From contig NZ_JBBYXI010000002.1 of NCBI RefSeq assembly GCF_039655745.1, forward strand, positions 682,001-746,000: DNA of 64,000 nt, in the 5' to 3' direction. This document shows, in pieces, positions 25,813 through 35,246 of the stretch. The stretch is from Hohaiivirga grylli (GTDB taxonomy: Bacteria > Pseudomonadota > Alphaproteobacteria > Rhizobiales > Beijerinckiaceae). How positions within the stretch are numbered: position 1 is the first letter of the stretch; the number at the start of each line of letters is the position of its first letter. Below the pieces are notes generated by a model that saw only the letters and a program-made list of their open reading frames with translations, did not search any database and was not told the origin of the DNA. A program made the position numbers and the translations under genes.

Positions 25813-26973
25813 ATGGAACTGAATACGACCCCAATAACAACAACAGATGCTTTGCGTGCAGTCTGTGACCGTCTGGCCCAACATCCTTTTATTACTGTCG
25901 ATACAGAGTTTATGCGCGAAAGCACGTATTACCCTGTGCTTGACCTTATTCAGATTGCCAGTCTTGATGAAGCTGTTCTGATTGACCCGCTGGCAGACAA
26001 GATTGATCTTCAGCCATTTCTAGATCTCATGGCCAATGAGCGCGTGATTAAGGTTTTTCACTCCGCGCGTCAGGATCTCGAGATCATCTGGAATCTTGGA
26101 CAGATTATCCCTACCCCGCTTTTTGATACCCAGATTGCCGCAATGGTTTGCGGCTACGGTGATTCCGTCTCTTATGAGCAGCTTTGCAATGATCTGGCGA
26201 ATGCCAAGATTGATAAATCCTCCCGCTTCACAGACTGGTCACGTCGCCCACTCAGCGAAGCACAGCTGACCTATGCCCTGAGTGATGTCACTCATCTGAC
26301 AAAAATCTACCAGAAGCTTATAGCTGAGTTGGAAGAAAGCGGACGCCTTGGCTGGATAGATGAGGAGATGAGCATCCTCACCTCCCCAGATACTTATAAG
26401 GCTGATCCTGAGAATGCATGGCGCCGTCTTGCTGGCCGGTTACGTAAATCAAAAGACCTGCCCGTACTAATGGAACTCGCAGCATGGCGTGAGCGGGAAG
26501 CCCAGAGAAGAGATGTCCCACGTGGACGTATCCTGAAAGATGAAGTGCTGGTTGATGTCGCGACATCTGCGCCACGTAGCGTGGATGCACTTGGAAAACT
26601 GCGTTCAATCCCAAAGGGTTTCGAGCGTTCCCAGACAGGTACGGATCTTCTGGAGGCGGTAGAACTTGGCCTGACACGTGACCCTGATACTGTTCCAAGG
26701 CTTGAAAAACATCGCCCGAAGAATGGCGGTGGAGCAACAGTCGAACTGCTAAAGGTGCTCTTAAAAGCAGTCTCAGAGCAGGAAAAAGTAGCCCCAAAAG
26801 TTATTGCCAATACTGATGATTTGGAAGCTATTGCCACAAATGATGAAGCAGATGTTCCAGCCCTACAGGGATGGCGGCGTCAACTGTTTGGCAATAAAGC
26901 CCTTGCCCTGAAAAAAGGGGAATTGGCACTTGCTATCTCTAAAGGGCGTGTCTCACTCATAGAGATTAACTGA
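25813..26973 (+). CDS. rnd: Ribonuclease D
   Basis: 3'-5' exoribonuclease that trims tRNA precursors. The 386-aa protein carries the DEDDy exonuclease motifs: FITVDTEFMRES (Asp, Glu), KVFHSARQDLEII (Asp), and TYALSDVTHLTKIY (Tyr and Asp). An HRDC domain follows at about residues 215-290 (LMELAAWREREAQRRDVPRG). The length matches the family. The ATG at 25813 is the natural start just before MELNTTPITTTDA. It converges on ppx with 5 bp between stop codons, inside a 10-bp inverted repeat. Confidence 0.96.
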   Translation: MELNTTPITTTDALRAVCDRLAQHPFITVDTEFMRESTYYPVLDLIQIASLDEAVLIDPLADKIDLQPFLDLMANERVIKVFHSARQDLEIIWNLGQIIPTPLFDTQIAAMVCGYGDSVSYEQLCNDLANAKIDKSSRFTDWSRRPLSEAQLTYALSDVTHLTKIYQKLIAELEESGRLGWIDEEMSILTSPDTYKADPENAWRRLAGRLRKSKDLPVLMELAAWREREAQRRDVPRGRILKDEVLVDVATSAPRSVDALGKLRSIPKGFERSQTGTDLLEAVELGLTRDPDTVPRLEKHRPKNGGGATVELLKVLLKAVSEQEKVAPKVIANTDDLEAIATNDEADVPALQGWRRQLFGNKALALKKGELALAISKGRVSLIEIN

Positions 26974-26993
26974 CGCTATCAGATAATCTCTAT
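26959..26993. repeat. Inverted repeat spanning the rnd/ppx stop codons
   Basis: ATAGAGATTA (26959-26968) and TAATCTCTAT (26984-26993) are perfect 10-bp arms with a 15-nt loop that contains the rnd stop and part of the ppx stop. There is no T-run. It is a candidate shared 3'-end structure for the convergent genes. Confidence 0.55.
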
Positions 26994-28523
26994 CCGTGTT
27001 TCCAGCTTCAAAAGTTTTCCAAGCTGACGCATACGTGTCTCTAAACGCTCTCCATTCAACTCTTCCAGATGTTTTGGAAGCTGAAGGACAATTGTATTGG
27101 CAACAACAGCCAATGGAGCCTGAGGTAATATTCCCTTGGTGGCAAACGAGATTGTATAAGCCACACGCATAAGGCCTGCCAGCAATCTGGCCCGCATGAA
27201 CAGTTGTTCTCCTGCAAGCTCCCTCATTTCTGTACTGGCTTTTGAGGCTGCAATTCCTTCAAAGCGGAAAAAGACGGCAAGTGCCAGAAATGTCCGGCCA
27301 GGATGATCAATGCCGACAGTCGCAGCGTGCCCGATAACATTCAGGCTCTGTTCTCCCCGATAATCTGGATGTGAGCGCCAGCTGACATCAGAGAGAAGAC
27401 AAGCCGCATAACGCAATCGCTGTTCGTATTCTGTTTCCTTGAGGGCTAAAGTCCCAATGAAACGATCGGTCCATAGCGCAAGCTCATGACCATGTTCAGG
27501 GCACCGTGATCGTGCAAAGTTAAAATCATTTGCAACAGAGAGAAGCGGATCAATTTTCTTCGTCTCTTCATCAAGCCCTTCAAACAGAAGCCCTTCACGA
27601 ACACCGTTTGCAGAAATAATAATCTCTGATGGTTTGCCAAGACGAATGATCTCTTCCAGCACAACAGCGCCATAAGCCAGAAGCTGGTGACGGGCACTTG
27701 AAATACTATCAATATCCTTAAGTGTTTCAGTTTTTGCCTGCTCCAGCATTTCCAAAAAGCTGAGACTGTCATTCGGACGTATCAGATATCCATGCATCAC
27801 ATGTAAAGGATGGTTCACCTGAGCCTGATGTAGCTTGGCAATGGCACGCCATGTTCCACCAACGGCATAGAACCGGCGCCCTTGCAGGCGTTCCAGATAA
27901 GGGGCAGCATTCTTCAGGGTATCTATGGCAATCTTCTGGGCTTTCTTGACGGAGTTTCCAGAGAGATCTTTAAGGGCCAAACCGCCGAGCGGCATGGTAA
28001 TTCCCTTACCGGTTTCCATACCATCGACTTCAACAAGCTCAAGGCTACCACCACCCAAATCACCAACAATACCATTGGGCTTGTAAAAGCTGGAAATGAC
28101 TCCAAGACCAGATAAATAAGCTTCGCGTTCACCGGATATGAGCTCAACCTGCCGGCCAATAATCTTCTCGGCTTTTGCCAAGAAAGCAGGCCCATTGCTT
28201 GCATCGCGCGCTGCTGCTGTGGCCAGCACCCGAATATCCTGAACCTGTAGCTGTTCGCAGATCAGGCGGAAACGGGATAAGGCCTTTAAAGCCTTTTCCA
28301 TTCCATCTGCTGGAAGTTTCTTTGTAATCTGGACATTGCGGCCCAAACCACAAAGCATCTTTTCATTATAAATCGGGCTTGGTGTCCGGACTGAGCCTTC
28401 ATAGACAACCAGACGAACAGAGTTTGAGCCAAGGTCGACAATAGCAATAGGCTTGCTAAGAGCCGGATCACGGCGCATATCAACCTGTTGCTTAAAGAGA
28501 ACTTCGAGTTCTTTCAGAGCCAA
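26979..28523 (-). CDS. ppx: Exopolyphosphatase / pppGpp phosphohydrolase family protein
   Basis: Releases phosphate from polyphosphate and may hydrolyse pppGpp. The 514-aa protein has the ASKHA-fold phosphate loops IAIVDLGSNSVRLVVYEG and GIVGDLGGGSLELVEVDG, plus LATAAARDASNGPAFLAKAE and ISGEREAYLSGLG. A C-terminal helical region contains an HD-like segment (VIGHAATVGIDHPGRTFLAL). The TTG at 28523 is 4 bp after the ppk stop and has AGGA 7 nt upstream; the ATG at 28478 is the alternative. It lies downstream of ppk, so synthesis and degradation of polyphosphate are encoded together. Confidence 0.94.
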   Translation of the reverse strand: MALKELEVLFKQQVDMRRDPALSKPIAIVDLGSNSVRLVVYEGSVRTPSPIYNEKMLCGLGRNVQITKKLPADGMEKALKALSRFRLICEQLQVQDIRVLATAAARDASNGPAFLAKAEKIIGRQVELISGEREAYLSGLGVISSFYKPNGIVGDLGGGSLELVEVDGMETGKGITMPLGGLALKDLSGNSVKKAQKIAIDTLKNAAPYLERLQGRRFYAVGGTWRAIAKLHQAQVNHPLHVMHGYLIRPNDSLSFLEMLEQAKTETLKDIDSISSARHQLLAYGAVVLEEIIRLGKPSEIIISANGVREGLLFEGLDEETKKIDPLLSVANDFNFARSRCPEHGHELALWTDRFIGTLALKETEYEQRLRYAACLLSDVSWRSHPDYRGEQSLNVIGHAATVGIDHPGRTFLALAVFFRFEGIAASKASTEMRELAGEQLFMRARLLAGLMRVAYTISFATKGILPQAPLAVVANTIVLQLPKHLEELNGERLETRMRQLGKLLKLETRIEII

Positions 28524-28527
28524 TGTT

Positions 28528-30729
28528 TTATCCTGTCCGTTTTTTATGCTTTGCCAGACGCTTAGGGCTAGACTTGCGCAGAGATTTTCCGCGGCCCGAA
28601 AGCGATGGATTTGTCATAAAATACTGGTGGGCATTGAAGGGTTTTTCGTCATCGTCGCGTTTAATACGCGCGCTACCGCCTGATGGCAAGATTGCCCAGC
28701 TCTGCTCATTATCAAGGAGATTGGCTTGCATAATCTGATCAAGAACCTGCTCATGCACCGTCTCATTCAGTATTGGCAGTAAAACTTCCACACGACGATC
28801 AAGGTTGCGCGTCATCAGATCAGCTGAGGAAATATAGACATGAGCATTTGGGTTGGGCAGGCTTTCGCCATTCCCGAATGCATAGATCCGCTCATGTTCC
28901 AGAAAGCGTCCGACAATCGATTTAACGCGAATATTCTCAGAGAGACCTTTAATCCCCGGCCGCAGGCAACAAATCCCTCGAACAATAAGGTCAATCTGAA
29001 CACCGGCATTACTGGCATCATACAACGCATCAATAATTGTTGGATCGACTAGCGAATTACACTTCAACCAGATGGCGGCAGGTCTCCCGTTCCGCGCACT
29101 GTCAATCTCTTCACCGATATGCTGGAGTATCCGCTTCTTCAGTGTCAGCGGTGAAATCGCCATGCGCTCAAGCCCAACTGGCTCGGCATACCCTGTGATA
29201 AAATTAAAGACCCGGGATACATCGCGTCCAACAACCGGATCTGCCGTGAAGAACGAGAGATCGGTATAGACCCGCGCTGTCTGCGGATGGTAGTTGCCTG
29301 TTCCAATATGGCAATAGCTAACGAGATTGCCACCCTCACGGCGCGCAACCAGCGACAGCTTGGCGTGTGTTTTCAGCTCAAGGAAGCCAAAAACAACCTG
29401 TGCCCCTGCCCGTTCCAAATCTTTTGCCCAACGGATGTTGGCTTCTTCATCGAAGCGCGCTTTCAGCTCCACCAAAGCCGTCACTGACTTACCTGCCTCA
29501 GCTGCCTCTGCCAGAGCGGCAACAATCGGTGAGTTTGATGATGTGCGATACAAAGTCTGCTTGATGGCAACCACATTCGGATCACGAGCAGCCTGCAGCA
29601 AAAACTGCACCACAACATCAAAAGATTCATAAGGGTGGTGAACAATGATATCTTTTTCGCGAATAGCTGCGAAGCAATCACCGCCCTTTTCCCGAACCCG
29701 CTCCGGAAAACGCGGATTATATGTTTTGAACTTCAGATCAGGACGGTCAACATCAACCAGCTGCGAGACATCGCGCAGTGCCAATAGACCTTCTGAAACC
29801 ACAATATTCTCAAGCGGAATTTCTAGTTCTTCAGCCACGAAATAACGGAGCTCTTCCGGCATGGCCTGTTCGACCTCAAGCCGAATAACACTTCCGTGAC
29901 GGCGCTTGCGTAATGCGCTTTCAAACACCCGCACAAGGTCTTCAGCCTCTTCCATGACTTCAAGGTCACTATCGCGGACAACACGGAAGGTTCCATAGCC
30001 AGCAAGCTTATATTCGGGAAAAAGCTTTCCGATGAACATAACAATGGTTTGCTCAAGGGTCACAAAACGTAACTCACCACTGCCCTGAAAGTCTGGGAGG
30101 CGGATAAATCTGTCTACCTTGCTGGGTGCACGCACAAGTGCGTTCAAGGCTTTACCTTTTGGCGCTATAAGCTTGAGGGCCAGAGCAGATCCTAAATTTG
30201 GAATGAAAGGAAACGGATGAGCTGGGTCAATCGCCAATGGTGTCAAAATGGGGAAGATGTGATTGAGGAAATATTCCTCAAGCCATTCATGATCAGCTTT
30301 ATTGAGATTCTCGACCTCTGATAAAACAATGCCAACCTTTTCAAGCTCAGCGCGCAATGTCAGCCAACGCTGTTGCTGTTCAGACACCAACTCCCGAATA
30401 TCGGTGCTGAGTTGTGCTAACTGTTCTTTTGGTGTCAGACCATCTTGCGACAGCGCCGAAACGCGTGAGCGTATCTGCCCTTTAAGGCCGGCAACCCGAA
30501 CCATGATAAATTCATCAAGGTTATTCGCCGAAATTGTCAGGAAGCGAAGCTGTTCGAGAAGAGGATGATCTAGATTAGCAGATTCTTCCAGCACACGCCG
30601 GTTAAACTCAATCCAGGATTGTTCGCGATTAAAAAAGCGTTCGGGTAAAGACCTTATATCTTCATCCTTACCAGTCTCTATGGAAACGGCAGAGCCTGCT
30701 TTGGCCCTTCCGGCTGTATCCTTATCCAT
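28528..30729 (-). CDS. ppk: Polyphosphate kinase 1
   Basis: Makes inorganic polyphosphate from ATP by way of a phosphohistidine. The 733-aa protein has the N-domain motif FFNREQSWIEFNRRVLEE, the ANNLDEFIMVRVAGLKGQ head domain, and the catalytic NVVAIKQTLYRTSSNSPIV and SYCHIGTGNYHPQTARVYTD, where the first His (about residue 474) is the likely phosphorylated one. The C-terminus is basic. It lies between hdaA and ppx; this order of the DnaA-related regulator followed by ppk and ppx is common in Hyphomicrobiales. Confidence 0.97.
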   Translation of the reverse strand: MDKDTAGRAKAGSAVSIETGKDEDIRSLPERFFNREQSWIEFNRRVLEESANLDHPLLEQLRFLTISANNLDEFIMVRVAGLKGQIRSRVSALSQDGLTPKEQLAQLSTDIRELVSEQQQRWLTLRAELEKVGIVLSEVENLNKADHEWLEEYFLNHIFPILTPLAIDPAHPFPFIPNLGSALALKLIAPKGKALNALVRAPSKVDRFIRLPDFQGSGELRFVTLEQTIVMFIGKLFPEYKLAGYGTFRVVRDSDLEVMEEAEDLVRVFESALRKRRHGSVIRLEVEQAMPEELRYFVAEELEIPLENIVVSEGLLALRDVSQLVDVDRPDLKFKTYNPRFPERVREKGGDCFAAIREKDIIVHHPYESFDVVVQFLLQAARDPNVVAIKQTLYRTSSNSPIVAALAEAAEAGKSVTALVELKARFDEEANIRWAKDLERAGAQVVFGFLELKTHAKLSLVARREGGNLVSYCHIGTGNYHPQTARVYTDLSFFTADPVVGRDVSRVFNFITGYAEPVGLERMAISPLTLKKRILQHIGEEIDSARNGRPAAIWLKCNSLVDPTIIDALYDASNAGVQIDLIVRGICCLRPGIKGLSENIRVKSIVGRFLEHERIYAFGNGESLPNPNAHVYISSADLMTRNLDRRVEVLLPILNETVHEQVLDQIMQANLLDNEQSWAILPSGGSARIKRDDDEKPFNAHQYFMTNPSLSGRGKSLRKSSPKRLAKHKKRTG

Positions 30730-30813
30730 AAAAGCTCCTGCATAACAGACGGCTTCTCAGCCGCTTTTTATATTATGCTCTTATTCAATGAACTGTCCAT
30801 TACGAAACAGTAT

Positions 30814-31497
30814 TTAAACATCGTTCTCTTCACGGCCGAGAATGTCAGATACCATTGTTTTGGTTATACGCCGACGACGGCTCAATGCCTCTTTATCAAG
30901 GAGAGATACCAGCTTTTCAGCTCGCGAGAGTGAACGTGCAAGCCGCACAACGATATACTCAATGATCGAGGTATCAACGATCAGCTGCCGATCCATGAAA
31001 AGCTTCACCAATACGGCGCCCAACAATGCATTATCAGCCGCTTCCATAGAGACACTCGGAGCCAACCTTAACCGTGAGACGAGATCGGGCGTATTAAGCC
31101 CCCACTCACCTAAAGGTTTAGCCGCGGTGATAACCACATAACTTCCTTTTTCGCGTGTAAGGTTCAGCAGATGAAAGAAAGCAGCCTCATCAATCAGAGC
31201 CTGATCAGCATCCTCAATCAGCAAAGCCCCATTTGAGGCCAGATGTGGCACCCGATCTTTTGTCAGAGCGAAAGCATCTATTGTCCACGCATGCGCCTGC
31301 TCGGCCCAAATTGCAGCAAGGTGGCTTTTTCCACTTCCCTCAGGCCCGAATAACAAAAGAACATTATCGGGCCACTCGGGCCATGCCTCAAGAAGATTAT
31401 AGGCAAGCTCGTTTGAGGGGCTAACGAGAAAGTCTTCTCTGCCAAATCTTGGTTCCATACCAAGATCAAAAGTAAGCTGTTTTGGATTATCAGTCAT
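30814..31497 (-). CDS. hdaA: DnaA regulatory inactivator Hda (HdaA)
   Basis: AAA+ protein that, bound to the sliding clamp, stimulates ATP hydrolysis by DnaA and prevents over-initiation. From the ATG at 31497 it is 227 aa. QLTFDL at residues 6-11 is a clamp-binding motif. Walker A is LLFGPEGSGKSHLAAIWAEQ, and Walker B is GALLIEDADQAL. The sensor region follows in LVSRLRLAPSVSM. An in-frame extension to 31611 would add 38 hydrophobic residues and overlap the upstream gene by over 100 bp, so I rejected it. The start overlaps the end of the permease gene by 8 bp. Confidence 0.93.
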   Translation of the reverse strand: MTDNPKQLTFDLGMEPRFGREDFLVSPSNELAYNLLEAWPEWPDNVLLLFGPEGSGKSHLAAIWAEQAHAWTIDAFALTKDRVPHLASNGALLIEDADQALIDEAAFFHLLNLTREKGSYVVITAAKPLGEWGLNTPDLVSRLRLAPSVSMEAADNALLGAVLVKLFMDRQLIVDTSIIEYIVVRLARSLSRAEKLVSLLDKEALSRRRRITKTMVSDILGREENDV

Positions 31498-32584
31498 TTT
31501 TCTTACTTCTTGACGCTTTGGGTTTCTCTCCAAGATACAGGCTGCTTTCAAGATACTTTGTAGATGCAAAACGAACGAGCACCCCAATAACAGCAGCCAT
31601 AGGAGCAGCAATTAAAAGACCACCAAAACCAAAGACAGAACCAAAGGCAAACAGCGCAAACATCAGCCAGACCGGGTGAACTCCGATAGCGTTGCCCACC
31701 AGTTTCGGCGAAAGAATATTTCCTTCAATGAACTGCCCACCCAAAAAGACACCTAGTGTTGCCGCAACCATAGGCCATTCTGGCCAGAACTGCGCAATAG
31801 CAACACCGACTGCAAGAACAAGCCCCGTCAAAGATCCGACATAAGGAATGAAACTTATTAGCCCGGCAACCAGACCAATCATGACACCAGAATTCAAGCC
31901 TATCAGCCACAGACCGGTTGCATAGATCAGTCCAAGGAGCAGACAAACCAAGAACTGGCCTCTGAAGAAGCCATCCAGAGCTGCACTGATTTCACGCCCC
32001 AACTGCCAAACCGTTTCCGCATGCTGGACCGGTATGTACGCATTTATCGTTTTCATCAGAGAACGCCAATCTACCAGCAGGTAGAAAACCACGACAGGTG
32101 TAATCACTACGAGAGAAGCGAACGAAACCAGAGCCTGCCCACCAGAAACGAGAGAACTCAGGAATGTACCAATCCAGGTTGCAGCCTGAGCTGTAAATTC
32201 TCCCATATTCTTCTGTATCTGGGGAACGAGATCATGACTGTTAAAGCGGTTGAGCAAATATGGAACAAACTCAGATATAAAAGCCTGTAACCGCTCAATA
32301 TCTGAGGGCAACCTAGCGGCCAAAGCAGACAGTTGATGGACAAGTGCCGGGATTCCGAGAAGCAACAGAAAAGCCATGATCAGCACGATACCTGACATAA
32401 TCAGCACCGTTGCCATTAAACGAGAGAAACGTTTGGTTTGAAGCCAATTCGCAATCGGATTTAACAGATATGTAATCACCAGTGCGACAATAAACGGTAA
32501 AGCGACACTCCATAGCAGCCATAGCGCGCCCAAAAAGACGACACCAATGACAGTCCAGAAAACAGTCTCCTTGTTGAATTTCAT
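31490..32584 (-). CDS. AI-2E family transporter (PerM-like)
   Basis: A 364-aa integral membrane protein of the AI-2E/PerM exporter family. It has an N-terminal pair of helices (FWTVIGVVFLGALWLLW, ALPFIVALVITYLLNPIANW), a long amphipathic central region, and a C-terminal helical bundle with GLISFIPYVGSLTGLVLAVG and PMAAVIGVLVRF. Family members export diverse compounds, including AI-2 in some bacteria and possibly Na+/H+ in others, so the substrate here is unknown. It sits between the pgsA-like gene and hdaA and overlaps the latter by 8 bp. Confidence 0.92.
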   Translation of the reverse strand: MKFNKETVFWTVIGVVFLGALWLLWSVALPFIVALVITYLLNPIANWLQTKRFSRLMATVLIMSGIVLIMAFLLLLGIPALVHQLSALAARLPSDIERLQAFISEFVPYLLNRFNSHDLVPQIQKNMGEFTAQAATWIGTFLSSLVSGGQALVSFASLVVITPVVVFYLLVDWRSLMKTINAYIPVQHAETVWQLGREISAALDGFFRGQFLVCLLLGLIYATGLWLIGLNSGVMIGLVAGLISFIPYVGSLTGLVLAVGVAIAQFWPEWPMVAATLGVFLGGQFIEGNILSPKLVGNAIGVHPVWLMFALFAFGSVFGFGGLLIAAPMAAVIGVLVRFASTKYLESSLYLGEKPKASRSKKND

Positions 32585-32670
32585 ATTTATCTCTCGACAT
32601 AAACTTTCTGGACTAGATGTAGCTTAAAGTTTTCTTTTAACAACACCAACATGGGATTTATACCTGTTAT

Positions 32671-33201
32671 TCAGCCATCCATATGCCGCATCCACCCCAT
32701 AAAATATGCTGAAGCAGAGGCAATTGTCAGAGCAGTTACCGTCAACATAAGTGCAAAATTAACGGCACTGATATCAATACCAAACGCATTTGCGCCAAGA
32801 AGAGCAGCTGCATACGATATCTGGGCGGCCGTATTGAGCTTACTGATAATCAGCGGTTTAATCTCTATCGGCTTATCCATAACCCAAGAAAGAATAACGG
32901 CACTGACAATCAAGATATCCCGAAAGACAACAATAATAACAAACCATGCAGGCAAGAGCTTGATTGCAGCCAGTGTTACAAAAATTGACACCATCAAAGC
33001 CTTATCAGCTAAGGGGTCAATATAGGCACCAAACTCACTTTGCATATTAAAGCGACGGGCAATAAAACCATCCAGCCCGTCTGATATGCCTGCAATAACA
33101 AATAAGGCAAAGGCAAAGCCCCAGTTCTCGGAAAGGATCATGACAATCACAACCGGAACAATGACGAGACGTGCTATCGTGATGAGATTTGGTATAGTCA
33201 T
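32671..33201 (-). CDS. CDP-alcohol phosphatidyltransferase family protein (cardiolipin/PG-phosphate synthase-like)
   Basis: A 176-aa membrane enzyme that transfers a phosphatidyl group from CDP-diacylglycerol to an alcohol. The catalytic signature DG-x2-AR-x8-G-x3-D-x3-D is present in SDGLDGFIARRFNMQSEFGA followed by YIDPLADK. Six or so membrane segments are predicted. Its N-terminus IPNLITIARLVIVPVVIVM is typical of the PgsA/Cls-type subgroup. The acceptor cannot be decided from sequence alone: glycerol-3-phosphate or phosphatidylglycerol are both possible. First gene of the pgsA-like, perM, hdaA, ppk, ppx run; divergent from purM. Confidence 0.92.
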   Translation of the reverse strand: MTIPNLITIARLVIVPVVIVMILSENWGFAFALFVIAGISDGLDGFIARRFNMQSEFGAYIDPLADKALMVSIFVTLAAIKLLPAWFVIIVVFRDILIVSAVILSWVMDKPIEIKPLIISKLNTAAQISYAAALLGANAFGIDISAVNFALMLTVTALTIASASAYFMGWMRHMDG

Positions 33202-33389
33202 TTCAATTACTTCGTTCAGTTCCCTAACTTAATCATCGCTCATCAGGATTACGAGGCCTGAATACAAAAGATTTATGACAAATCAATATCAAGGGGCGCA
33301 GGCGTGTTCATAATTCGTTGTTACTAATGAAAATTGCATCAATTCTCTTGCGCTTCGCCGCATAGAACTTTACTCACAACGGTATTCCG

Positions 33390-33451
33390 CCATCTTCCAT
33401 GCAAGATGGATGCTGGTGCCCGTTTATATGTTGATACGGTATAAAACCGTA
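33390..33451 (+). promoter_or_regulatory. Two hairpins in the purM leader
   Basis: CCATCTT-CCATGC-AAGATGG (33390-33409) is followed by TACGGT-ATAAA-ACCGTA (33435-33451). The second stem ends directly at the AAGGTG ribosome site of purM. Both are perfect stems of 6-7 bp. They could modulate translation or mark an operator; no known purine riboswitch motif is visible. Confidence 0.45.
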
Positions 33452-33462
33452 AAGGTGAAACC

Positions 33463-34533
33463 ATGGCTGAGAATAGCAAAAATAGTATGACATACGCCCA
33501 GTCCGGGGTTGATATTGATGCTGGCAATGCCATGGTTGAGCAGATTAAACCACTTGTTAAAGCAACGCGCCGCTCTGGTGCAGATGCGGAAATTGGTGGG
33601 TTTGGCGGTCTGTTTGATCTTAAGGCGGCCGGATTTAAGGACCCAATCCTTGTTGCAGCCAATGACGGCGTTGGCACCAAGGTCAAGATTGCAATTGAGA
33701 GCGGCATTCACCACACAATCGGTATTGATCTTGTTGCCATGTGTGTGAACGATATCATCGTTCAGGGTGCTGAGCCCCTTCTGTTTCTCGATTATTTTGC
33801 CACAGGCAAGCTTGCCCCATCCGTTGGTGTTGAGATTGTCAGAGGTATTGCAGAGGGCTGTTTACAGGCAGGCTGTGCGCTCATTGGTGGTGAAACGGCA
33901 GAGATGCCGGGTCTCTATTCAGATGGCGACTATGATCTGGCCGGTTTTGCCGTTGGTGCGGCAGAACGTGGAACACTTCTGCCGAAGAATGTGTCTGAAG
34001 GTGATGTGCTGATTGGCCTTCCGTCCTCGGGTGTTCACTCAAACGGGTACTCACTGGTCAGAAAGATCGTTGAAGTTTCCAAGCTGTCATGGAATGACCC
34101 TGCCCCGTTTAAACCAGATTATCCACTTGCTCTCGCCCTGCTTGAGCCAACACGTATCTATGTGAAGCCGCTGCTTAAAGTGATCCGCTCAACAGGCGCT
34201 ATTCACGGGCTGGTACATATTACAGGCGGTGGCTTCCCTGAGAATATTCCACGCATTCTGCCACAAGGCCTTGGCGCAAGACTGGACCTCTCCAGTTTCT
34301 CTTTACCACCTGTCTTTAAATGGCTTGCTCAGGTTGGCAATGTTGCAGAACATGAAATGTTGCGCACGTTCAACTGTGGTTTCGGCATGATTGTTGTCGC
34401 AGAGGCTGGCAGGGAAACTAAGGTTCTCTCAGCCTTGGAAGCAGAAGGCGAAAAAAAGCCTGTCATCATTGGCTCCATCGTCAAGCACCATTCTGGTGAA
34501 CGCGTTGAAACCGTTGGTTCTCTCGCACTTTGA
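33463..34533 (+). CDS. purM: Phosphoribosylformylglycinamidine cyclo-ligase (AIR synthetase)
   Basis: Fifth step of de novo purine synthesis: ATP-dependent closure of FGAM to aminoimidazole ribotide. The 356-aa protein has the family motifs YAQSGVDIDAGNAMVEQIKP, SRSGADAEIGGFGGLFDL-type sequence near residue 40, LVAANDGVGTKVKIA, GIDLVAMCVNDIIVQGAEPL, and ALIGGETAEMPGLY with the ATP-binding site. The ATG at 33463 has AAGGTG 6-8 nt upstream. purN follows after 7 bp, so the two purine steps form an operon. Confidence 0.97.
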   Translation: MAENSKNSMTYAQSGVDIDAGNAMVEQIKPLVKATRRSGADAEIGGFGGLFDLKAAGFKDPILVAANDGVGTKVKIAIESGIHHTIGIDLVAMCVNDIIVQGAEPLLFLDYFATGKLAPSVGVEIVRGIAEGCLQAGCALIGGETAEMPGLYSDGDYDLAGFAVGAAERGTLLPKNVSEGDVLIGLPSSGVHSNGYSLVRKIVEVSKLSWNDPAPFKPDYPLALALLEPTRIYVKPLLKVIRSTGAIHGLVHITGGGFPENIPRILPQGLGARLDLSSFSLPPVFKWLAQVGNVAEHEMLRTFNCGFGMIVVAEAGRETKVLSALEAEGEKKPVIIGSIVKHHSGERVETVGSLAL

Positions 34534-34540
34534 GGATTTC

Positions 34541-35212
34541 ATGAACAAGACATCCGAGAAGAAAAGAATTGCAGTTCTGATTTCAGGCCGCGGTTCAAAT
34601 ATGCTTTCTCTCCTTAAATTGAGAAATGAAAGCGATTTTAACGGTCTGTTCTCTCTTGTCTTATCCAATAAAGCTGATGCGAAAGGCCTTGAGACCGCAC
34701 GCAATGAAGGCATTGAAACGGTTTTTATTGATCATAAAGCTTTCCCAGATCGTGAGAGTTTTGACCGTGAGATGCATGCCACATTGCTAAACCACAAGAT
34801 TGATTTTGTGGTTCTCGCAGGCTTCATGCGCATTCTCTCATCATGGTTTGTTGAGCAGTGGGAAGGTCGGATGATCAACATTCATCCATCCCTGCTCCCC
34901 TTATTTCGTGGCGTTGACACACACCGTCGTGCCCTTGAGGAAGGCGTTCGCCTTCATGGCTGCACCGTGCACTATGTTGTCCCTGAACTTGATGCAGGCC
35001 CAATCATTGCCCAAGCAGCCGTCCCTGTATTGCCTGATGACACCGAAGAAAACCTAGCCAGCCGTGTTCTTAAGCAAGAGCATATTCTCTATGCCCAGGC
35101 ACTTAAAATGATATGTAACCACACGGTTTGCCTAGAGGGCGGTAAAGTCCTCTACCAAAAGAACGGCGCATTGCAGCAGGAAACGGCACAGTTAAGCGCA
35201 CCGTTTGCATAG
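34541..35212 (+). CDS. purN: Phosphoribosylglycinamide formyltransferase (GART)
   Basis: Third step of de novo purine synthesis: formyl transfer from 10-formyl-THF to GAR. From the ATG at 34541 (AGGA upstream, 7 bp after purM) it is 223 aa. It has the phosphate loop AVLISGRGSNMLSLL, the folate-site catalytic motif MINIHPSLLPLFRGVDTH (Asn and His), and VPELDAGPIIAQ (Asp). A longer frame starting at 34391 overlaps purM and is rejected. It converges on the molybdopterin oxidoreductase gene with 4 bp between stops. Confidence 0.97.
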   Translation: MNKTSEKKRIAVLISGRGSNMLSLLKLRNESDFNGLFSLVLSNKADAKGLETARNEGIETVFIDHKAFPDRESFDREMHATLLNHKIDFVVLAGFMRILSSWFVEQWEGRMINIHPSLLPLFRGVDTHRRALEEGVRLHGCTVHYVVPELDAGPIIAQAAVPVLPDDTEENLASRVLKQEHILYAQALKMICNHTVCLEGGKVLYQKNGALQQETAQLSAPFA

Positions 35213-35246
35213 AAGATTACCCGCTAAAGCCCTCATATTCATGAGG
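35181..35246. repeat. Two inverted repeats flanking the purN / oxidoreductase junction
   Basis: AAACGG / CCGTTT (35181-35186, 35201-35206) lies in the last codons of purN. CCTCAT-ATTC-ATGAGG (35231-35246) lies in the last codons of the oxidoreductase and is followed on the plus strand by TTTG. Both are short and are weak candidates for transcript 3'-end structures. Confidence 0.4.

Noticed and set aside
25565..25822. 85-aa frame in the aspS/rnd gap
   Set aside because: No ribosome site, AT-rich composition, and it runs into the rnd start. Most likely promoter DNA.
30750..30770. CGGCT-TCTC-AGCCG hairpin with T-run on the plus strand between hdaA and ppk
   Set aside because: Only 5 bp, and no plus-strand gene lies nearby to use it. 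Probably chance.
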